Shown piece after piece: positions 41,172 to 52,653 of a stretch of DNA of 64,000 nucleotides. Location: positions 88,894-152,893 of the forward strand of contig NZ_BMQM01000007.1 in NCBI RefSeq assembly GCF_014648115.1, written 5' to 3'. Made by a program: the position numbers and the translations under genes. The notes beneath the pieces are model-generated. The model saw only the letters and a list, made by a program, of their open reading frames with translations. It did not search any database and was not told the DNA's origin. The stretch's first letter is position 1, and every line of letters begins with the position of its first letter. Source of the stretch: Deinococcus seoulensis. Its GTDB lineage: Bacteria; Deinococcota; Deinococci; Deinococcales; Deinococcaceae.

Positions 41172-42415
41172 TCAGGCGAGGCTGTGGGGCCGGGTGGGCG
41201 TGTCGGTCAGGGCGGCGTACACGAAGGTCCGCAGGTCGTCGCGGACCCGGTCGGGGGAGAGGAGTAGCTGGGTCATGAAGATCACGGTGAGGTCCTCGAC
41301 CGGGTCGACCCAGAAGTACGTGCCGGCCGCGCCGCCCCACGAGTAATCTCCGGGGTTCCCGGCGCGCATGGTGCGCACGGGGTCCAGCGTGACGGCGAAG
41401 CCCAGCCCGAAGCCCACGCCGGCGGCGCTGGTCTCGGACACGGCGATGGGCGTGAGGGCCATGCTGGCAATGTCGGCCCCGCCGGGCAGGTGGTTGCGGG
41501 TCATGAGTTCCAGGGTCTTGGGGCTGATGAGGCGCGTGCCGTCCAGTTCGCCGCCGCGCAGGAACAGGCGGCACAGGCGCAGGTAGTCGGCGGCGGTGGA
41601 GACGAGGCCGCCCCCGCCGGACACGAAGTGGGGGGGCCGCGTGAAGCGTCCGGCGGCCGGGTCGAACAGCACGCGGCCCTGCGGGGTCAGGGCGTAGCAC
41701 GGCATGAAGCGGTCCAGTTTCTCGGCCGGGACGTGGAAGCCCGTGTCGTGCATGCCCAGCGGGCTCAGGATGCGGTCCTGCACGAAGGCCTCGAAAGGCT
41801 GTCCGCTCAGGCGTTCGATCACGTATCCGAGCACGTCGGTGGCGGCCGAGTAATGCCAGTGCTGGCCGGGTTCGTGCTCCAGCGGCAGGTCCGCCAGGGC
41901 CGCAATGAATTCCGGCAGGGTGGTCTTCACGCCCAGGCTCAGGTCGCGGTACGCCCCGTCCAGGTGTCCGCCCTGCTGGATGTGGTAACTCAGGCCGGAC
42001 GTGTGGCGCAGCAGGTCCACCATCTGCATGGGGCGGCGCGGCGCCTCGCTCGTGAAACTGCCGTGCGTGCCGCCGGTCCACACGCCCAGGTTCGCCCACT
42101 CCGGCAGCACGGAGCTGACCGGGTCGCTCAGGGCGCTCAGGCCGTCCTCGACCAGCATCATGAACGCGAGGCTGGTGAGGGGCTTGGTCATGGAGTAGAT
42201 GCGGAAGATGTGATCGTCCCGCAGGGGCACGCCCCCCTCCACGTCCGCGAAGCCCTGCGCGTGCTGGTGCACGATCTCGCCCCGGCGGTACACCAGCGTC
42301 AGGGCGTTCGGGAGGATGCCGGTGTCCAGGTAGCGGGTTTTCAGGTGCGTCTCCCAGCGCTCCAGGCGGTCCAGTGACACGCCCTGCCGGACCGCCGGGG
42401 ATTCGGGAGTGGTCA

Positions 42416-42416
<1 letters not shown>
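41172..42416 (-). CDS. Serine hydrolase, beta-lactamase / EstB-like
   Basis: 414 aa. The nucleophile motif SMTK is at residues 75-78 in FRIYSMTKPLTSLAFMMLVEDG. The Tyr motif is in WHYSAATDVLGYVIERLSG, with LLRHTSGLSYH and a C-terminal SWGGAAGTYFWVDP. No signal peptide, so it is probably a cytoplasmic esterase or amidase of the class C fold rather than a resistance enzyme. The ATG overlaps the livF stop by 1 nt, placing it last in the transport operon. Its substrate may be what the transporter brings in (inference). Confidence 0.88.
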
Positions 42417-43115
<699 letters not shown>

Positions 43116-43123
<8 letters not shown>

Positions 43124-43937
43124 GCGCGGCTCCCTTTTGCAGGGTGGTGGGTTCCGGGGTGGTCTGGCCCATCTGCCCGCCGTGCGCGTGCGAGCCCAGG
43201 TACGCCTCGACCACGGCCGGGTCGCGGCTGACCTGCGTGGGCGTCCCGGCGGCGATCTTCTGCCCGTGGTGCAGCACCAGGATCTGATCGGCGAGGCCCA
43301 TCACGAGGCTCATCTTGTGCTCGACCAGCGCGACGGTCAGGCCGCCCGCGACCAGTTCGCGGATCAGGCTCATCAGGTTCACGGTCTCCTCGGGGTTCAT
43401 GCCGGCGGCCGGTTCGTCCAGCAGCAGCAGTTTCGGGTCGCTGGCGAGCGCCATGGCGATCCCCACCCGTTTCTGCCCTTCCTGCGTGAGCGCCCCGGCT
43501 GGCAGGTGCGCCTGACCTTGCAGGCCCACGCGGGTCAGGGCCTGCATGGCCCCGGCGCGGCTGCCCTGCTCGTCGCGGCGTTCCCGGCCGGTGCGCAGCA
43601 GCGCGTCCAGCAGTCCGGCGCGCGTGCGGACCCGGTGGCCGATCATGGCGTTTTCCAGCACGGACAGTTCCCGGTAGATGGTGGTCGTCTGGAACGTGCG
43701 GGCAATGCCGCGCGACACGACCTCATGCGTTTTCAGGCGCGTGATGTCCTCACCGGCAAAGCGGATGCTGCCCGAGGTCGGCTGGTAGAAGCCGCTGATC
43801 AGGTTGAAGAAGGTGCTCTTGCCCGCACCGTTCGGCCCGATGATGGCCGTGATCTGCCCGGCGGGAATGCTGGCCGTCACGTCTTTCACGGCGTGCAGCC
43901 CGCCGAAACGGATGCCGAGGTCCTGAACGTCAAGCAC
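43116..43937 (-). CDS. livG: Branched-chain amino acid ABC transporter, ATP-binding LivG
   Basis: 273 aa from a GTG start with AAGGAGGT 5 nt upstream. Walker A GPNGAGKS, the LivG-specific [25 protein letters not shown] and Walker [16 protein letters not shown]. The ABC signature, normally LSxGQ, reads [13 protein letters not shown] here. The C-terminal VVEAYLG is normal, followed by a 20-residue tail. It overlaps livM by 8 nt. Confidence 0.92.
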
Positions 43938-44951
43938 GGTTGACCTCCTTGGTCTGATCGGGGGTCGGCGTGGCGGCGGGCGGCGCGGCCCGCCGGGCAC
44001 TCAGGCGCGCCCACAGGCCCGCCAGTCCGTTCGGGGCGAACATGACCAGCAGCACCAGCAGCGGCCCGAACACGATGTACTGGTAGTCCTCCAGTCCCTT
44101 GAGGGTCTGGGTCAGGCCGTAGATGATGGCCGTGCCGACCAGCGGTCCGGCCAGGGTGCCCAGGCCGCCCACCAGCAGGTACAGCAGCACCGTGAAGGTC
44201 GTGGTCGGGCCGGTCACGGCCGAACCCAGGAAGCCCACGAACACGGCGTACAGCCCTCCGGCGAAACCCGCGATGGCGGTCGAGAGCATCATGGCGCGCA
44301 GCTTGTGCGTGAACACGTTGATCCCGGCGCTGCGCGCGAGGTCCTCGCCGCCCCGGATGGCGATCAGCGACAGGCCGAAGGTGCTGTTCCGGGCGCGCGC
44401 GACCACCAGCACCGTCACGGCCAGACTGACCAGCGCCAGCAGGTAGAACCCGCTGGAGAGCTTCAGGCCCAGCGCCTTCGAGAACGCCTCCAGCCCGGCC
44501 GGGGGCATCACGCCGTTCAGGCCGTCGTTCCCGCCGGTCAGGCTGTCCCACTTGTTGATGACCAGCATGATGATCACGCCCACGCCCAGCGTGAAGATCG
44601 AGAAGGCGTCCCCTTTCGTGCGGAACGCCACGAGGCCCAGCAACAGCCCCACCAGGGCGCACAGCGCCACCGCGGCCGGCCACGCCAGCCAGAAACTCCA
44701 CCCGGCCTTCAGGGTCAGGATACCGACCGTGTACGCCCCGATCCCGAAGAACCCGGCGTGCGCCAGCGGCAGCAGCCCCGTGAAGCCCAGCATCACGTTC
44801 AGGCCGTACGCCAGCATGGCCCAGATCATGATGTTCACGCCGATGTCCAGCGCGTACCCGCTGGGGCGAAGCAGCGGCACCAGCGCCGCCAGGATGAACA
44901 GCGCCGGCCAGATGACCCGCCCCAGACTCAGACCGCCTCTTGCCGTTGCGT

Positions 44952-44955
<4 letters not shown>
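43930..44955 (-). CDS. livM: Branched-chain amino acid ABC transporter permease LivM
   Basis: 341 aa from a GTG start. About nine hydrophobic helices; [43 protein letters not shown] is the LivM/LivH family entry, and [39 protein letters not shown] is the coupling loop. The start overlaps the livH stop (GTGA). It forms the channel with LivH. Confidence 0.94.
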
Positions 44956-45818
<863 letters not shown>

Positions 45819-45846
45819 AACAGGACTCCTTCAGGGGAAATGAGTG

Positions 45847-45924
45847 TGCAGTGCCTTGCGGGCGCAGTGAGATGCAGGCGCAGTGCGATGCAGGTGCAGT
45901 GCCTTGCGGGTTCGCAGTGCCGGG
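45847..45924. repeat. 16-bp tandem repeat, four units, between livK and livH
   Basis: Units at 45847, 45863, 45879 and 45895: TGCAGTGCCTTGCGGG, CGCAGTGAGATGCAGG, CGCAGTGCGATGCAGG, then TGCAGTGCCTTGCGGG again, with a partial fifth (CGCAGTGCCGGG). The period is exactly 16 bp. It lies in the 229-bp gap after the binding-protein gene and could affect mRNA processing there. The rest of the gap (45925-46047) shows no clear feature. Confidence 0.75.
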
Positions 45925-46047
45925 ACACCGGAAGCGGGCAGGTAAGAAACGGGCGCGCCCGGCAGGTTGCGGGGCGCGCTCGTGCAGTCCAGAAGAGTCC
46001 GGGAACGGCTGTCGCCTGCCCCTGGCGTGGGGCGCGGCCCGAGCGGC

Positions 46048-47184
46048 TTACTTGAAGGTCTTGGTCAGGCGCAGGCGGGTGTACTTGCCGTTCTTGACGC
46101 TCGCCACGATGAACTCGGCGTCCACGTGGCCGTTGGCGGTCACGCCGAACAGCTTGTACACGCTCTTGCTCTGCGGAAGCGCCTTGGCGGCCGCGTCCAG
46201 CTTGGCGCGGATGGCCCCCGCGTCGCTGGTGGTGCCTGCCAGTTCCATGGCCTTGGCCAGCACGTTCATGCCCATGTAGTTCAGCGCGGCCTCGCTGGTG
46301 GGGATCTTCTTGTACAGGCGCTGGTACTGCGCGACGAACACCTGCGTGCCCGCGAATTCCTTGGTGGGCAGCACGCCCACGCTGCCGTCCAGGTACGCGC
46401 GCGGCACGATGGTGTCCATCTGCTCGAACTTCGCCTGGTCCATCACGATGAACCCGCCCTTGAAGCCCTGTTCACGCGCGGCCTTCACGACCAGCGCGGT
46501 CGGCTGGCTGGGCCCGCCGATGAACATCACGTCGGGTTTCTCGGCCAGGGCCTTGGTGACGGCGCTGCTGTAATCCACGGTGGTGTTGTAATCCACGCCG
46601 TTGTTCCCGCCGACCGTGCCGCCCTGTTTCTTCCACTCGCCGCTGATCGCCTCGGTCCACTGCTTGCCGTACGCGCTGGTCGTGCCGACCAGGGCCAGTT
46701 TCTTGCCGAAGGCTTTCATCTGCGTGCTCACGAACGGTTGCAGGTAGTTGTCGTAGCGGGGGGGCAGCATGAAGGTCATCGGGTTGTTCGCCTCGAGGAT
46801 CTTCGGTTCGCTGGAGTACGCCACCAGCAGGAATTCCGGGTCGCGGGTGGTCATGGGCTGCACGGTCAGGATCCCGCCGGAGTGCGGCACGAAGATGATG
46901 TCGATGCCCTGACTGGTCAGGCGTTTGACATTGGTGGCCGTCTCGTTGGGCAGGTAGCGGTCGTCGAGCGCCACGAGCTTGAAGGTAACCTTCTCGCCCT
47001 TGACGGTCACGCCGGCCTTGTTCAGTTCACCGATGGCCATGTCGATGCCGCTCTGGACATCCTTGCCGTAGAAGGCCGCGCCGCCCGACAGCGGGCCAGA
47101 GAAGCCGATGTTCACGACCTGATCGGCCAGGGCAGACCCGGCCATCGCCGCGAACAGGGTGGGGAAGAGGAGACGTTTCTTCAT
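46048..47184 (-). CDS. livK: Branched-chain amino acid ABC transporter, substrate-binding protein
   Basis: 378 aa. A signal peptide of about 20 residues ([20 protein letters not shown]) precedes a periplasmic-binding fold type [57 protein letters not shown] and [20 protein letters not shown] lies 3 nt before the ATG. Short for the family but complete. Ligand specificity (amino acid, amide or urea-like) cannot be read from sequence. First gene of the operon. Confidence 0.93.
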   Translation of the reverse strand: MKKRLLFPTLFAAMAGSALADQVVNIGFSGPLSGGAAFYGKDVQSGIDMAIGELNKAGVTVKGEKVTFKLVALDDRYLPNETATNVKRLTSQGIDIIFVPHSGGILTVQPMTTRDPEFLLVAYSSEPKILEANNPMTFMLPPRYDNYLQPFVSTQMKAFGKKLALVGTTSAYGKQWTEAISGEWKKQGGTVGGNNGVDYNTTVDYSSAVTKALAEKPDVMFIGGPSQPTALVVKAAREQGFKGGFIVMDQAKFEQMDTIVPRAYLDGSVGVLPTKEFAGTQVFVAQYQRLYKKIPTSEAALNYMGMNVLAKAMELAGTTSDAGAIRAKLDAAAKALPQSKSVYKLFGVTANGHVDAEFIVASVKNGKYTRLRLTKTFK

Positions 47185-47267
47185 AGGAACCTCCAGCTGC
47201 CAGCGCGGCAGGGACACCAGCTGTCCCACCTGAAACGCTGAACAAAGTACAAGTTGTGAGTGCAAAC

Positions 47268-47334
47268 CATGCTTGCATGCAGGGAATGACGTGTCAATCA
47301 CCCGTGACACGGTCTGTACACGTTTCAGCTGAAA
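47268..47334. promoter_or_regulatory. Three evenly spaced palindromes upstream of livK
   Basis: CATGCTTGCATG (47268-47279); CGTGTCA and TGACACG with an 8-nt spacer (47290-47311); TTTCAGCTGAAA (47323-47334). The centres are 27 and 28 bp apart. The middle one contains a minus-strand TTGACA that could be a -35, but no good -10 follows. They are probably regulatory sites for the operon. Confidence 0.55.
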
Positions 47335-47400
47335 ACGTGACCCCCCACCCGACCTGTCAGAGGCGCCCGCCCGAGCACACCACCCACCACGCCGACGAGC

Positions 47401-47463
47401 ACCACGCCAGTGGGCGCCACACGAATGGGCGGCCACACGAATGGGCACCACACGAATGGGCAC
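47401..47463. repeat. Tandem CCACACGAATGGGC repeats at a promoter
   Basis: Three copies of CCACACGAATGGGC at 47417, 47433 and 47448 (periods 16 and 15), preceded by a partial copy (CCAGTGGGCG at 47407). They end 3 bp before the -10 TACACT (47464-47469) of the thioesterase gene, so they occupy its -35 and upstream region. Confidence 0.75.
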
Positions 47464-47477
47464 TACACTGATGAGCT

Positions 47478-47930
47478 GTGACCGACCCCGCCCCCACCCG
47501 TAACACGGCCCCCCGCAGCCGCGCCCGCATGCTGGAACTGGTGTTCCCCAAGGACACCAACTACCACGGCACCGCCTTCGGCGGCTGGGTGCTGTCCCTG
47601 ATGGACAAGGCCGCCAGCATCGCCGCCGTCCGGCACGCCGGGGGGAACGTCGTGACCGCCCGCATGGACGGCGTGGACTTCCACGTGCCCATCCGCGTCG
47701 GGGACGCCGTCGCCCTCGACGCGCAGGTCGTGCGGGTGGGCCGCACCAGCATGACCATCCGCGTGGACGTGTACCGCGAGAACATGCCCACCGGCGAGCA
47801 GGAACTCGCCACCACCGGGTACTTCGTGTTCGTGGCCCTCGACGAACACAACCGCCCCCGCCCCGTGCCCGGCCTGGCCGACGGGCAGGACACCAGCAGC
47901 GCCCAGCCCGACCCCGAGGCCCGCCCATGA
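47478..47930 (+). CDS. Acyl-CoA thioesterase, hotdog fold (YciA-like)
   Basis: 150 aa from a GTG start. [51 protein letters not shown] carries the conserved Asn, Gly-Gly and Asp of the hotdog acyl-CoA hydrolases. The C-terminal 25 residues are a disordered Pro/Asp tail. TACACT lies 8 nt before the GTG. Its stop overlaps the ATG of the next gene. Hydrolysis of medium- or short-chain acyl-CoA is likely. Confidence 0.88.
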   Translation: MTDPAPTRNTAPRSRARMLELVFPKDTNYHGTAFGGWVLSLMDKAASIAAVRHAGGNVVTARMDGVDFHVPIRVGDAVALDAQVVRVGRTSMTIRVDVYRENMPTGEQELATTGYFVFVALDEHNRPRPVPGLADGQDTSSAQPDPEARP

Positions 47931-48550
47931 CCGACCCCCACACCCTGCACCTGACCCTGGTCCGCCACGGCGCCACCGACTGGAACGGCGCCGGACGCTG
48001 GCAGGGCTGGACCGACACCCCGCTGGGCGCCCTGGGTGAAACGCAGGCCGCGCACCTGCACGCACGCCTGCGGGGCCGCCCGCCGGGCCGCGTGTACAGC
48101 AGCGACCTGAGCCGCGCCGCCCGCACCGCCGAACTGACCCTGCCCGGCCAGCCCCTGACCCTCGACGCCCGCCTGCGCGAACTGAACTTCGGGCAGTTCG
48201 AGGGCGTCACCACCAGCGACGTGCAGGCGGACCCCGCCTACCACGACTGGCAACGCGACCCCTGGACCCTGCCCGCCCCCGGCGGCGGCGAGAGCCTGCA
48301 ACAGGTCGGCGAGCGCCTGCGCGACTGGGCCGACGAACTCTCGCCGGGCCGCGTGATTGCCTTCACGCACGGCGCCGCCATCCGCGCCCTGCTGTGCACC
48401 CTGTTCGACTGGCCCGCCCGGCCCGTGCCCGGCTACGTGCTGCCCTTCAACTACCAGCTGGCCCACACCAGCCTCACCACCCTGACCCGCACGCAGGACC
48501 GCTGGACGCTGGTGACCTACAACGACCACGCCCACCTCGAAGAGAGCTGA
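47927..48550 (+). CDS. Histidine phosphatase family protein (phosphoglycerate-mutase-like)
   Basis: 207 aa. The catalytic motif is [10 protein letters not shown], then [42 protein letters not shown] and the second His in [14 protein letters not shown]. This pattern is typical of cobC/GpmB-type phosphatases of broad small-molecule specificity. The ATG overlaps the thioesterase stop by 4 nt, so the pair is co-translated. Confidence 0.9.
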   Translation: MTDPHTLHLTLVRHGATDWNGAGRWQGWTDTPLGALGETQAAHLHARLRGRPPGRVYSSDLSRAARTAELTLPGQPLTLDARLRELNFGQFEGVTTSDVQADPAYHDWQRDPWTLPAPGGGESLQQVGERLRDWADELSPGRVIAFTHGAAIRALLCTLFDWPARPVPGYVLPFNYQLAHTSLTTLTRTQDRWTLVTYNDHAHLEES

Positions 48551-48567
48551 CCGGGGAGAGCTGACCG

Positions 48568-49275
48568 TCACTCGCCGGGCGGGTCGACCTCCAGTTCGCT
48601 GGCCAGTTCGGCCAGGAAGGCCCGCATGGTGCGGGTGCGGCGCCGCGCCTCGGCCTGACCGGGGGCCGTGTGGAAGGTGCCGTCCAGCCGCAGCAGCTTG
48701 GTGAAGAAGTGATCCACCGTGAACGCCAGGTCGTCCGGGTCGCGGCCCTGCGCCCAGGGGTCGGTGGGGTGCAGCAGCGCGCGGCCCAGTTGCCCGCCCA
48801 CGCCCGCCACGCGCAGCACCCCCAGCGCGCCCAGGGCGTCCAGACGGTCGGCGTCCTGTAAGGCCGCGCCCAGCGGCGTCTGCGGGACGGCGCCGCGCGA
48901 GTAGCTGTGGTCCCGCACGGCCAGTGCGACCTCGCGCGCGTCGGCCGGCGCGAAGCCCAGGCCCGGCAGTGTCGCCTGCACGGCCTGCGCGCTGAGTTCG
49001 CTGGCCTGCGCCCGCTGCGGGTGGTTCTTGGGCAGGTTCACCACGTCGTGCGTCAGGGCCGCCGCGACCGCCAGGGCCGGGGGAACGTCCGGCGCGCAGC
49101 GCAGCGTCCAGCGGGCCACGCGCGCCAGGTGCGCGCTGTCGTGCGCGGCGTCCGGACGCATCTGCCCCTGCACCCAGCCCCACACACCCTCCAGGCGAGG
49201 ATCGAGGGCCAGCAGCGGCGCCAGGAGGGCGTCCGGTCGCGCGTCCGGCGGGCAATCGGCGGCAGAGGTCGTCAC
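48568..49275 (-). CDS. HD-domain phosphohydrolase
   Basis: 235 aa from a GTG start. HDSAHLARVARW (first His), AALTHDVVNLPK (HD pair), VRDHSYSRG and QDADRLDALGALG form the metal site of the YedJ-type HD hydrolases. CATACT (49282-49287) lies 6 nt before the GTG; a longer upstream ORF would place that box inside the gene, so the GTG is preferred. Substrate, probably a nucleotide or phosphoester, unknown. Confidence 0.87.
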   Translation of the reverse strand: MTTSAADCPPDARPDALLAPLLALDPRLEGVWGWVQGQMRPDAAHDSAHLARVARWTLRCAPDVPPALAVAAALTHDVVNLPKNHPQRAQASELSAQAVQATLPGLGFAPADAREVALAVRDHSYSRGAVPQTPLGAALQDADRLDALGALGVLRVAGVGGQLGRALLHPTDPWAQGRDPDDLAFTVDHFFTKLLRLDGTFHTAPGQAEARRRTRTMRAFLAELASELEVDPPGE

Positions 49276-49382
49276 GCCCGCAGTATGCCCGAACGGCCTC
49301 TCCCGGCCCCGTGTGCGAAATTTCACGCCGGGCACGGCAACCGTCAGGGGCAGGTGACGCGCCGTCCAGTACGCTGAACATC

Positions 49383-50291
49383 ATGACGGCACACACTCCA
49401 CAGCGCCCCTCGATCCTGATCGTGGACGACAGCCCCGGAGTGCTGCAGAACATGGAATTCCTGCTCTCACCGCACCTGTCCGTGCGGGTTGCCGACAGCG
49501 GCGCCGCCGCGCTGGCCGCCGTCACCCCCGACACCTCACTGGTCCTGACGGACGTACGCATGCCCGGCATGAACGGCGTGGAACTGGCCCGCACACTGCG
49601 CCGCACGCACCCCCACCTGCCCGTCGTGTTCATGACCGGCATCGTCGAGGACGACCTGCGCGCCGAGGCCCGCGAACTGGGCGTGCTGGACGTCCTGCGT
49701 AAACCCCTGCGGCCCGGCGTGCTGTTCCCCGCCCTTCAGGAATGGCTGACCGACGCCGCGCACGTCACCCACGTCCCGGACCTGACCGGCGCACCCCACC
49801 CCACCCCACGCACCGAACCCGAACCGCACACCCACCCCGCAGCCAATCCGGCACCGAACCCGGCAGTGGCCCCGGCCCCGCAGGCACCGGACACGCCCGA
49901 ACCCGACCCGGCCACACCCGACCCAGCCACCATCGCCGCCCGGCGCGCCCAGCAGGCCCAGCAGGCCCTGATGTTCACGGCCGGACTGAGCGTCCTGCCC
50001 GGCGTGACCGCCGCCTGCGCCTACGACAGCAGCGGCGTTCCCCTGACCCCCACCACCCTCGACCCGGAAGTCGGCGCGTACATCCGCTTCCTGGCGACCG
50101 CCGCGCACAGCGTGGCGCACCACCTGAACGCCGCCGCGCCCGTCAAGGCCGTGCAACTGGAATTCCAGGACCGCGTGCTGGTCGTGTGCCCCATCCCCGC
50201 CGGGTACGTGGGCATCGTGGTGCGCGACACGCCCGGCGCCAGCAGCGTGAAATCCTGGATGCGCGCCCGCCTGGGCCACAGCCTGAACTGA
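49383..50291 (+). CDS. Response regulator with C-terminal roadblock/LC7-like domain
   Basis: 302 aa. Residues 1 to about 125 are a receiver domain: acidic pair ILIVDDSPG, phospho-Asp in VLTDVRMPGMNG, Thr in VVFMTGI and Lys in VLRKPLRPG. A 60-residue Pro/Thr/Glu linker follows. The last 110 residues (LSVLPGVTAACAYDSSGVPL, AVQLEFQDRVLVVCPIPAGYVGIVV) look like a roadblock/LC7 domain, which typically binds small GTPases such as MglA. No histidine kinase is adjacent. TACGCT (49370-49375) lies 7 nt before the ATG. Confidence 0.85.
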   Translation: MTAHTPQRPSILIVDDSPGVLQNMEFLLSPHLSVRVADSGAAALAAVTPDTSLVLTDVRMPGMNGVELARTLRRTHPHLPVVFMTGIVEDDLRAEARELGVLDVLRKPLRPGVLFPALQEWLTDAAHVTHVPDLTGAPHPTPRTEPEPHTHPAANPAPNPAVAPAPQAPDTPEPDPATPDPATIAARRAQQAQQALMFTAGLSVLPGVTAACAYDSSGVPLTPTTLDPEVGAYIRFLATAAHSVAHHLNAAAPVKAVQLEFQDRVLVVCPIPAGYVGIVVRDTPGASSVKSWMRARLGHSLN

Positions 50292-50360
50292 CCCCGCCAC
50301 CCTGCACGGACGCCGCTCCCCCGAATCAACCCCGCCCCCGACCCGCGCTACCCTGAACGC

Positions 50361-50960
50361 ATGCTGAGCTTCGCGGAGGCCGCCCGGAACCCCACCCTGC
50401 ACGGAGACGAACCCGCCCGCCTCGCGCGGCACGGCGTCAGCGGACTGCTGATCCCCGCCACGTTCGAGGAATCGTTCTACCGCCTGAACAACCTCCCCGA
50501 ACGCCTGAGCCGACTGTTCAGTTCCATCCGCCCCGCCCGCATCGACGAGGACGCCCTGGAACCCCTGACCGCGCAGGCCCAGGCGCTGATCCGCACCAGT
50601 TACCTGCTGGACGACGCCGCGCAGCAATTCCACCGCGCCCTGCGCGCCGCCGCCCTGGACCACGCCCCCCTGCACGCCCGCCGCCCCGGCACCCTGCACG
50701 CCGAGAGCGCCCCGCACCAGCCGCCCGGCACGCACGCCAGCGGCACCGCCGCCCTGCACGCCGTCAAGCGCCTGTGGGCCACCGACTGGAGCTTCGACGC
50801 CGTCCTGGAACGCCTCGACAGCGCCGGAAGCGTCGGCCTGAACGCCCGCCCCACCCTGCTGCTGCCCGGCCCGCCCGGACGCAACGACCCCACCCGCGCC
50901 GCCCAGCTGGGCGAAACGACCGCCCTGGTCAACGAACACGGCCTGACCGGCCTGCCCTGA
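50361..50960 (+). CDS. Uncharacterised protein, possibly partner of the roadblock regulator
   Basis: 199 aa, soluble, helical in the first half (FEESFYRLNNLPERLSRLFSSI, LTAQAQALIRTSYLLDDAAQQFHRALRAAAL), then a Pro/His-rich linker and a short compact end. I recognise no domain. TACCCT (50349-50354) lies 6 nt before the ATG. It follows the response regulator by 69 bp on the same strand. GC and codon use are like its neighbours. Confidence 0.7.
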   Translation: MLSFAEAARNPTLHGDEPARLARHGVSGLLIPATFEESFYRLNNLPERLSRLFSSIRPARIDEDALEPLTAQAQALIRTSYLLDDAAQQFHRALRAAALDHAPLHARRPGTLHAESAPHQPPGTHASGTAALHAVKRLWATDWSFDAVLERLDSAGSVGLNARPTLLLPGPPGRNDPTRAAQLGETTALVNEHGLTGLP

Positions 50961-51015
50961 CACGGCCTGCCCTGACCCGCGCACCCGGAACGGCCGGGCA
51001 CGCAGGCCGGGCCTG

Positions 51016-51681
51016 TCACCAGCCAGCGATGTTCAGCACCCAGTACGTTCCGGCCGCGCCGGTCACCTGCGCCGCCGTGCCGTCCAGCACCTTCTCGAAC
51101 AGCGCCGCGCAGTGTGGCGGGCTGCCCTTCCACGCCGCGATCACCTCGGCCGGACTGGTCAGGTCCATCCCGGCCGCCAGACTCTCCCCGAACACCCACT
51201 CGATACCGTTCGGTGGCACCGGACGGTACCCGGCGTCCACCATCCGCTGCGACGGCACCCGGTTATCCACCCGGCTGCGGTGCGGTAACTCCAGCCGCCC
51301 GGACGCCGCCAGTTCACGCCCGTACAGCGTCGCCGCCTTGTGCAGGTGCCCCTCGAACTTCAGTGGCGCCGCCGCCGGGAACACCCCGGTCGGACACACC
51401 CCACCCCGCGCCCGCTCCGCATTGATGGCCTCCAGCATCTCCCGCTCTGCCTGAGACTGCGGGAAGTCCGTCAGCGCAGACCGGCTCACCGCGAAGGACT
51501 TCGGCGTCTTGTACTCGAACGTCACCCCATACGCCGTGTCCGTGACTGTGACCGTCACCAGCTCAACACCGGCATTCCCACCGTTTCCGTCCGACGGCAC
51601 AGACGGCACCGGCCCGCACGCCACCAACGCCACTGCCGCCACCATCACCGCCGCACCCGCTCCCCACCCACGCATCGTCAT
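51016..51681 (-). CDS. CAP/SCP-domain lipoprotein
   Basis: 221 aa. A lipoprotein signal (AAVALVACGP, lipobox Cys near residue 23) is followed by a linker and a CAP domain: EAINAERARGGVCP, HLHKAATLYGRELAASGRL, RMVDAGYR, EWVFGESLAAG, SPAEVIAAWKGSPPHCAALF and YWVLNIAGW. These are the cavity residues (His, Glu, His) of bacterial CAP proteins, whose role is often unknown. TACGGT (51688-51693) lies 6 nt before the ATG. Confidence 0.88.
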   Translation of the reverse strand: MTMRGWGAGAAVMVAAVALVACGPVPSVPSDGNGGNAGVELVTVTVTDTAYGVTFEYKTPKSFAVSRSALTDFPQSQAEREMLEAINAERARGGVCPTGVFPAAAPLKFEGHLHKAATLYGRELAASGRLELPHRSRVDNRVPSQRMVDAGYRPVPPNGIEWVFGESLAAGMDLTSPAEVIAAWKGSPPHCAALFEKVLDGTAAQVTGAAGTYWVLNIAGW

Positions 51682-51831
51682 ACCCCCACCGTAAGCCGCG
51701 CCTGCCGCTCGCGCTGCCCAACATGCCCGCACCGGGGGAAAGGCACCCCCACCGCATGAACCCATCCCGGCATCCGGCCCACCCGGACACCCGCCCACAC
51801 ACCCCCGCGCCCCGACCGCTACCCTGCCCCC

Positions 51832-52653
51832 ATGAACACAACCCAGCTCACCGCGCCCGGCGCGTACCCCGGCCTGCACCTGCAGCTGCACGACAGCGGC
51901 ATCCTGGAAGTCGTCATCCAAAGCGAGAAAACCCTGAACAGCGTGAACGCCGACGCCCACCGCGCCCTCACGCGCGTCTGGCGCGACATCGACGACACCC
52001 CGGGCATCCGCTGCGTTCTCGTGCGCGGCGACGGACGCGGTTTCTCCTCCGGCGGCGACTTCACCCTGATCGAGGAGATGAGCCGCGACTTCACCGCCCT
52101 CACCCGCGTCTGGAAAGAAGCCCGCGACCTCGTGTACAACGTCATCAACTGCAGCAAACCCATCGTCAGCGCCATCCACGGCCCCTGCGTCGGCGCCGGA
52201 CTCGCCGTCGCCCTGCTCGCCGACGTGAGCATCACCGCGCACACCGCCCGCCTCCTCGACGGCCACGTCCGCCTCGGCGTGGCCGCCGGAGACCACGCCG
52301 CCATCATCTGGCCCCTGCTGTGCGGCCTGAACAAGGCCAAATACCACCTCATGACCGGCGAACCCGTCAGCGGCATCGAAGCCGAACGCATCGGCCTCGT
52401 CAGCCTCACCGTCCCTGACGACGAACTCATGGACCGCGCCTGGACAGTCGCCACGCAACTCGCCCAGGGCAGCCCCACCGCCATCCGCTGGACCAAATAC
52501 GCCCTCAACAACTGGCTGCGGCAGGCCGGACCCACCTTCGACGCCTCCCTGGCGCTCGAATTTCTCGGCTTCACCGGCCCCGACGTCCGCGAAGGACTCA
52601 GCAGCCTCCGCGAGAAACGCGCACCGAACTTCGCAGACGACGCGCCACTCTGA
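51832..52653 (+). CDS. Enoyl-CoA hydratase/isomerase family protein
   Basis: 273 aa crotonase fold. The oxyanion-hole strands are [15 protein letters not shown] and [20 protein letters not shown]. The catalytic Glu of classical hydratases (GxxPE) is replaced by [18 protein letters not shown], with Asp in the region, so the reaction may differ (isomerase or dehalogenase-like). TACCCT (51820-51825) is 6 nt before the ATG. It is isolated from other fatty-acid genes. Confidence 0.87.
   Translation: MNTTQLTAPGAYPGLHLQLHDSGILEVVIQSEKTLNSVNADAHRALTRVWRDIDDTPGIRCVLVRGDGRGFSSGGDFTLIEEMSRDFTALTRVWKEARDLVYNVINCSKPIVSAIHGPCVGAGLAVALLADVSITAHTARLLDGHVRLGVAAGDHAAIIWPLLCGLNKAKYHLMTGEPVSGIEAERIGLVSLTVPDDELMDRAWTVATQLAQGSPTAIRWTKYALNNWLRQAGPTFDASLALEFLGFTGPDVREGLSSLREKRAPNFADDAPL

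Noticed and set aside
45847..45924. Possible CRISPR array
   Set aside because: Units are 16 bp, contiguous and without spacers; no cas genes nearby.
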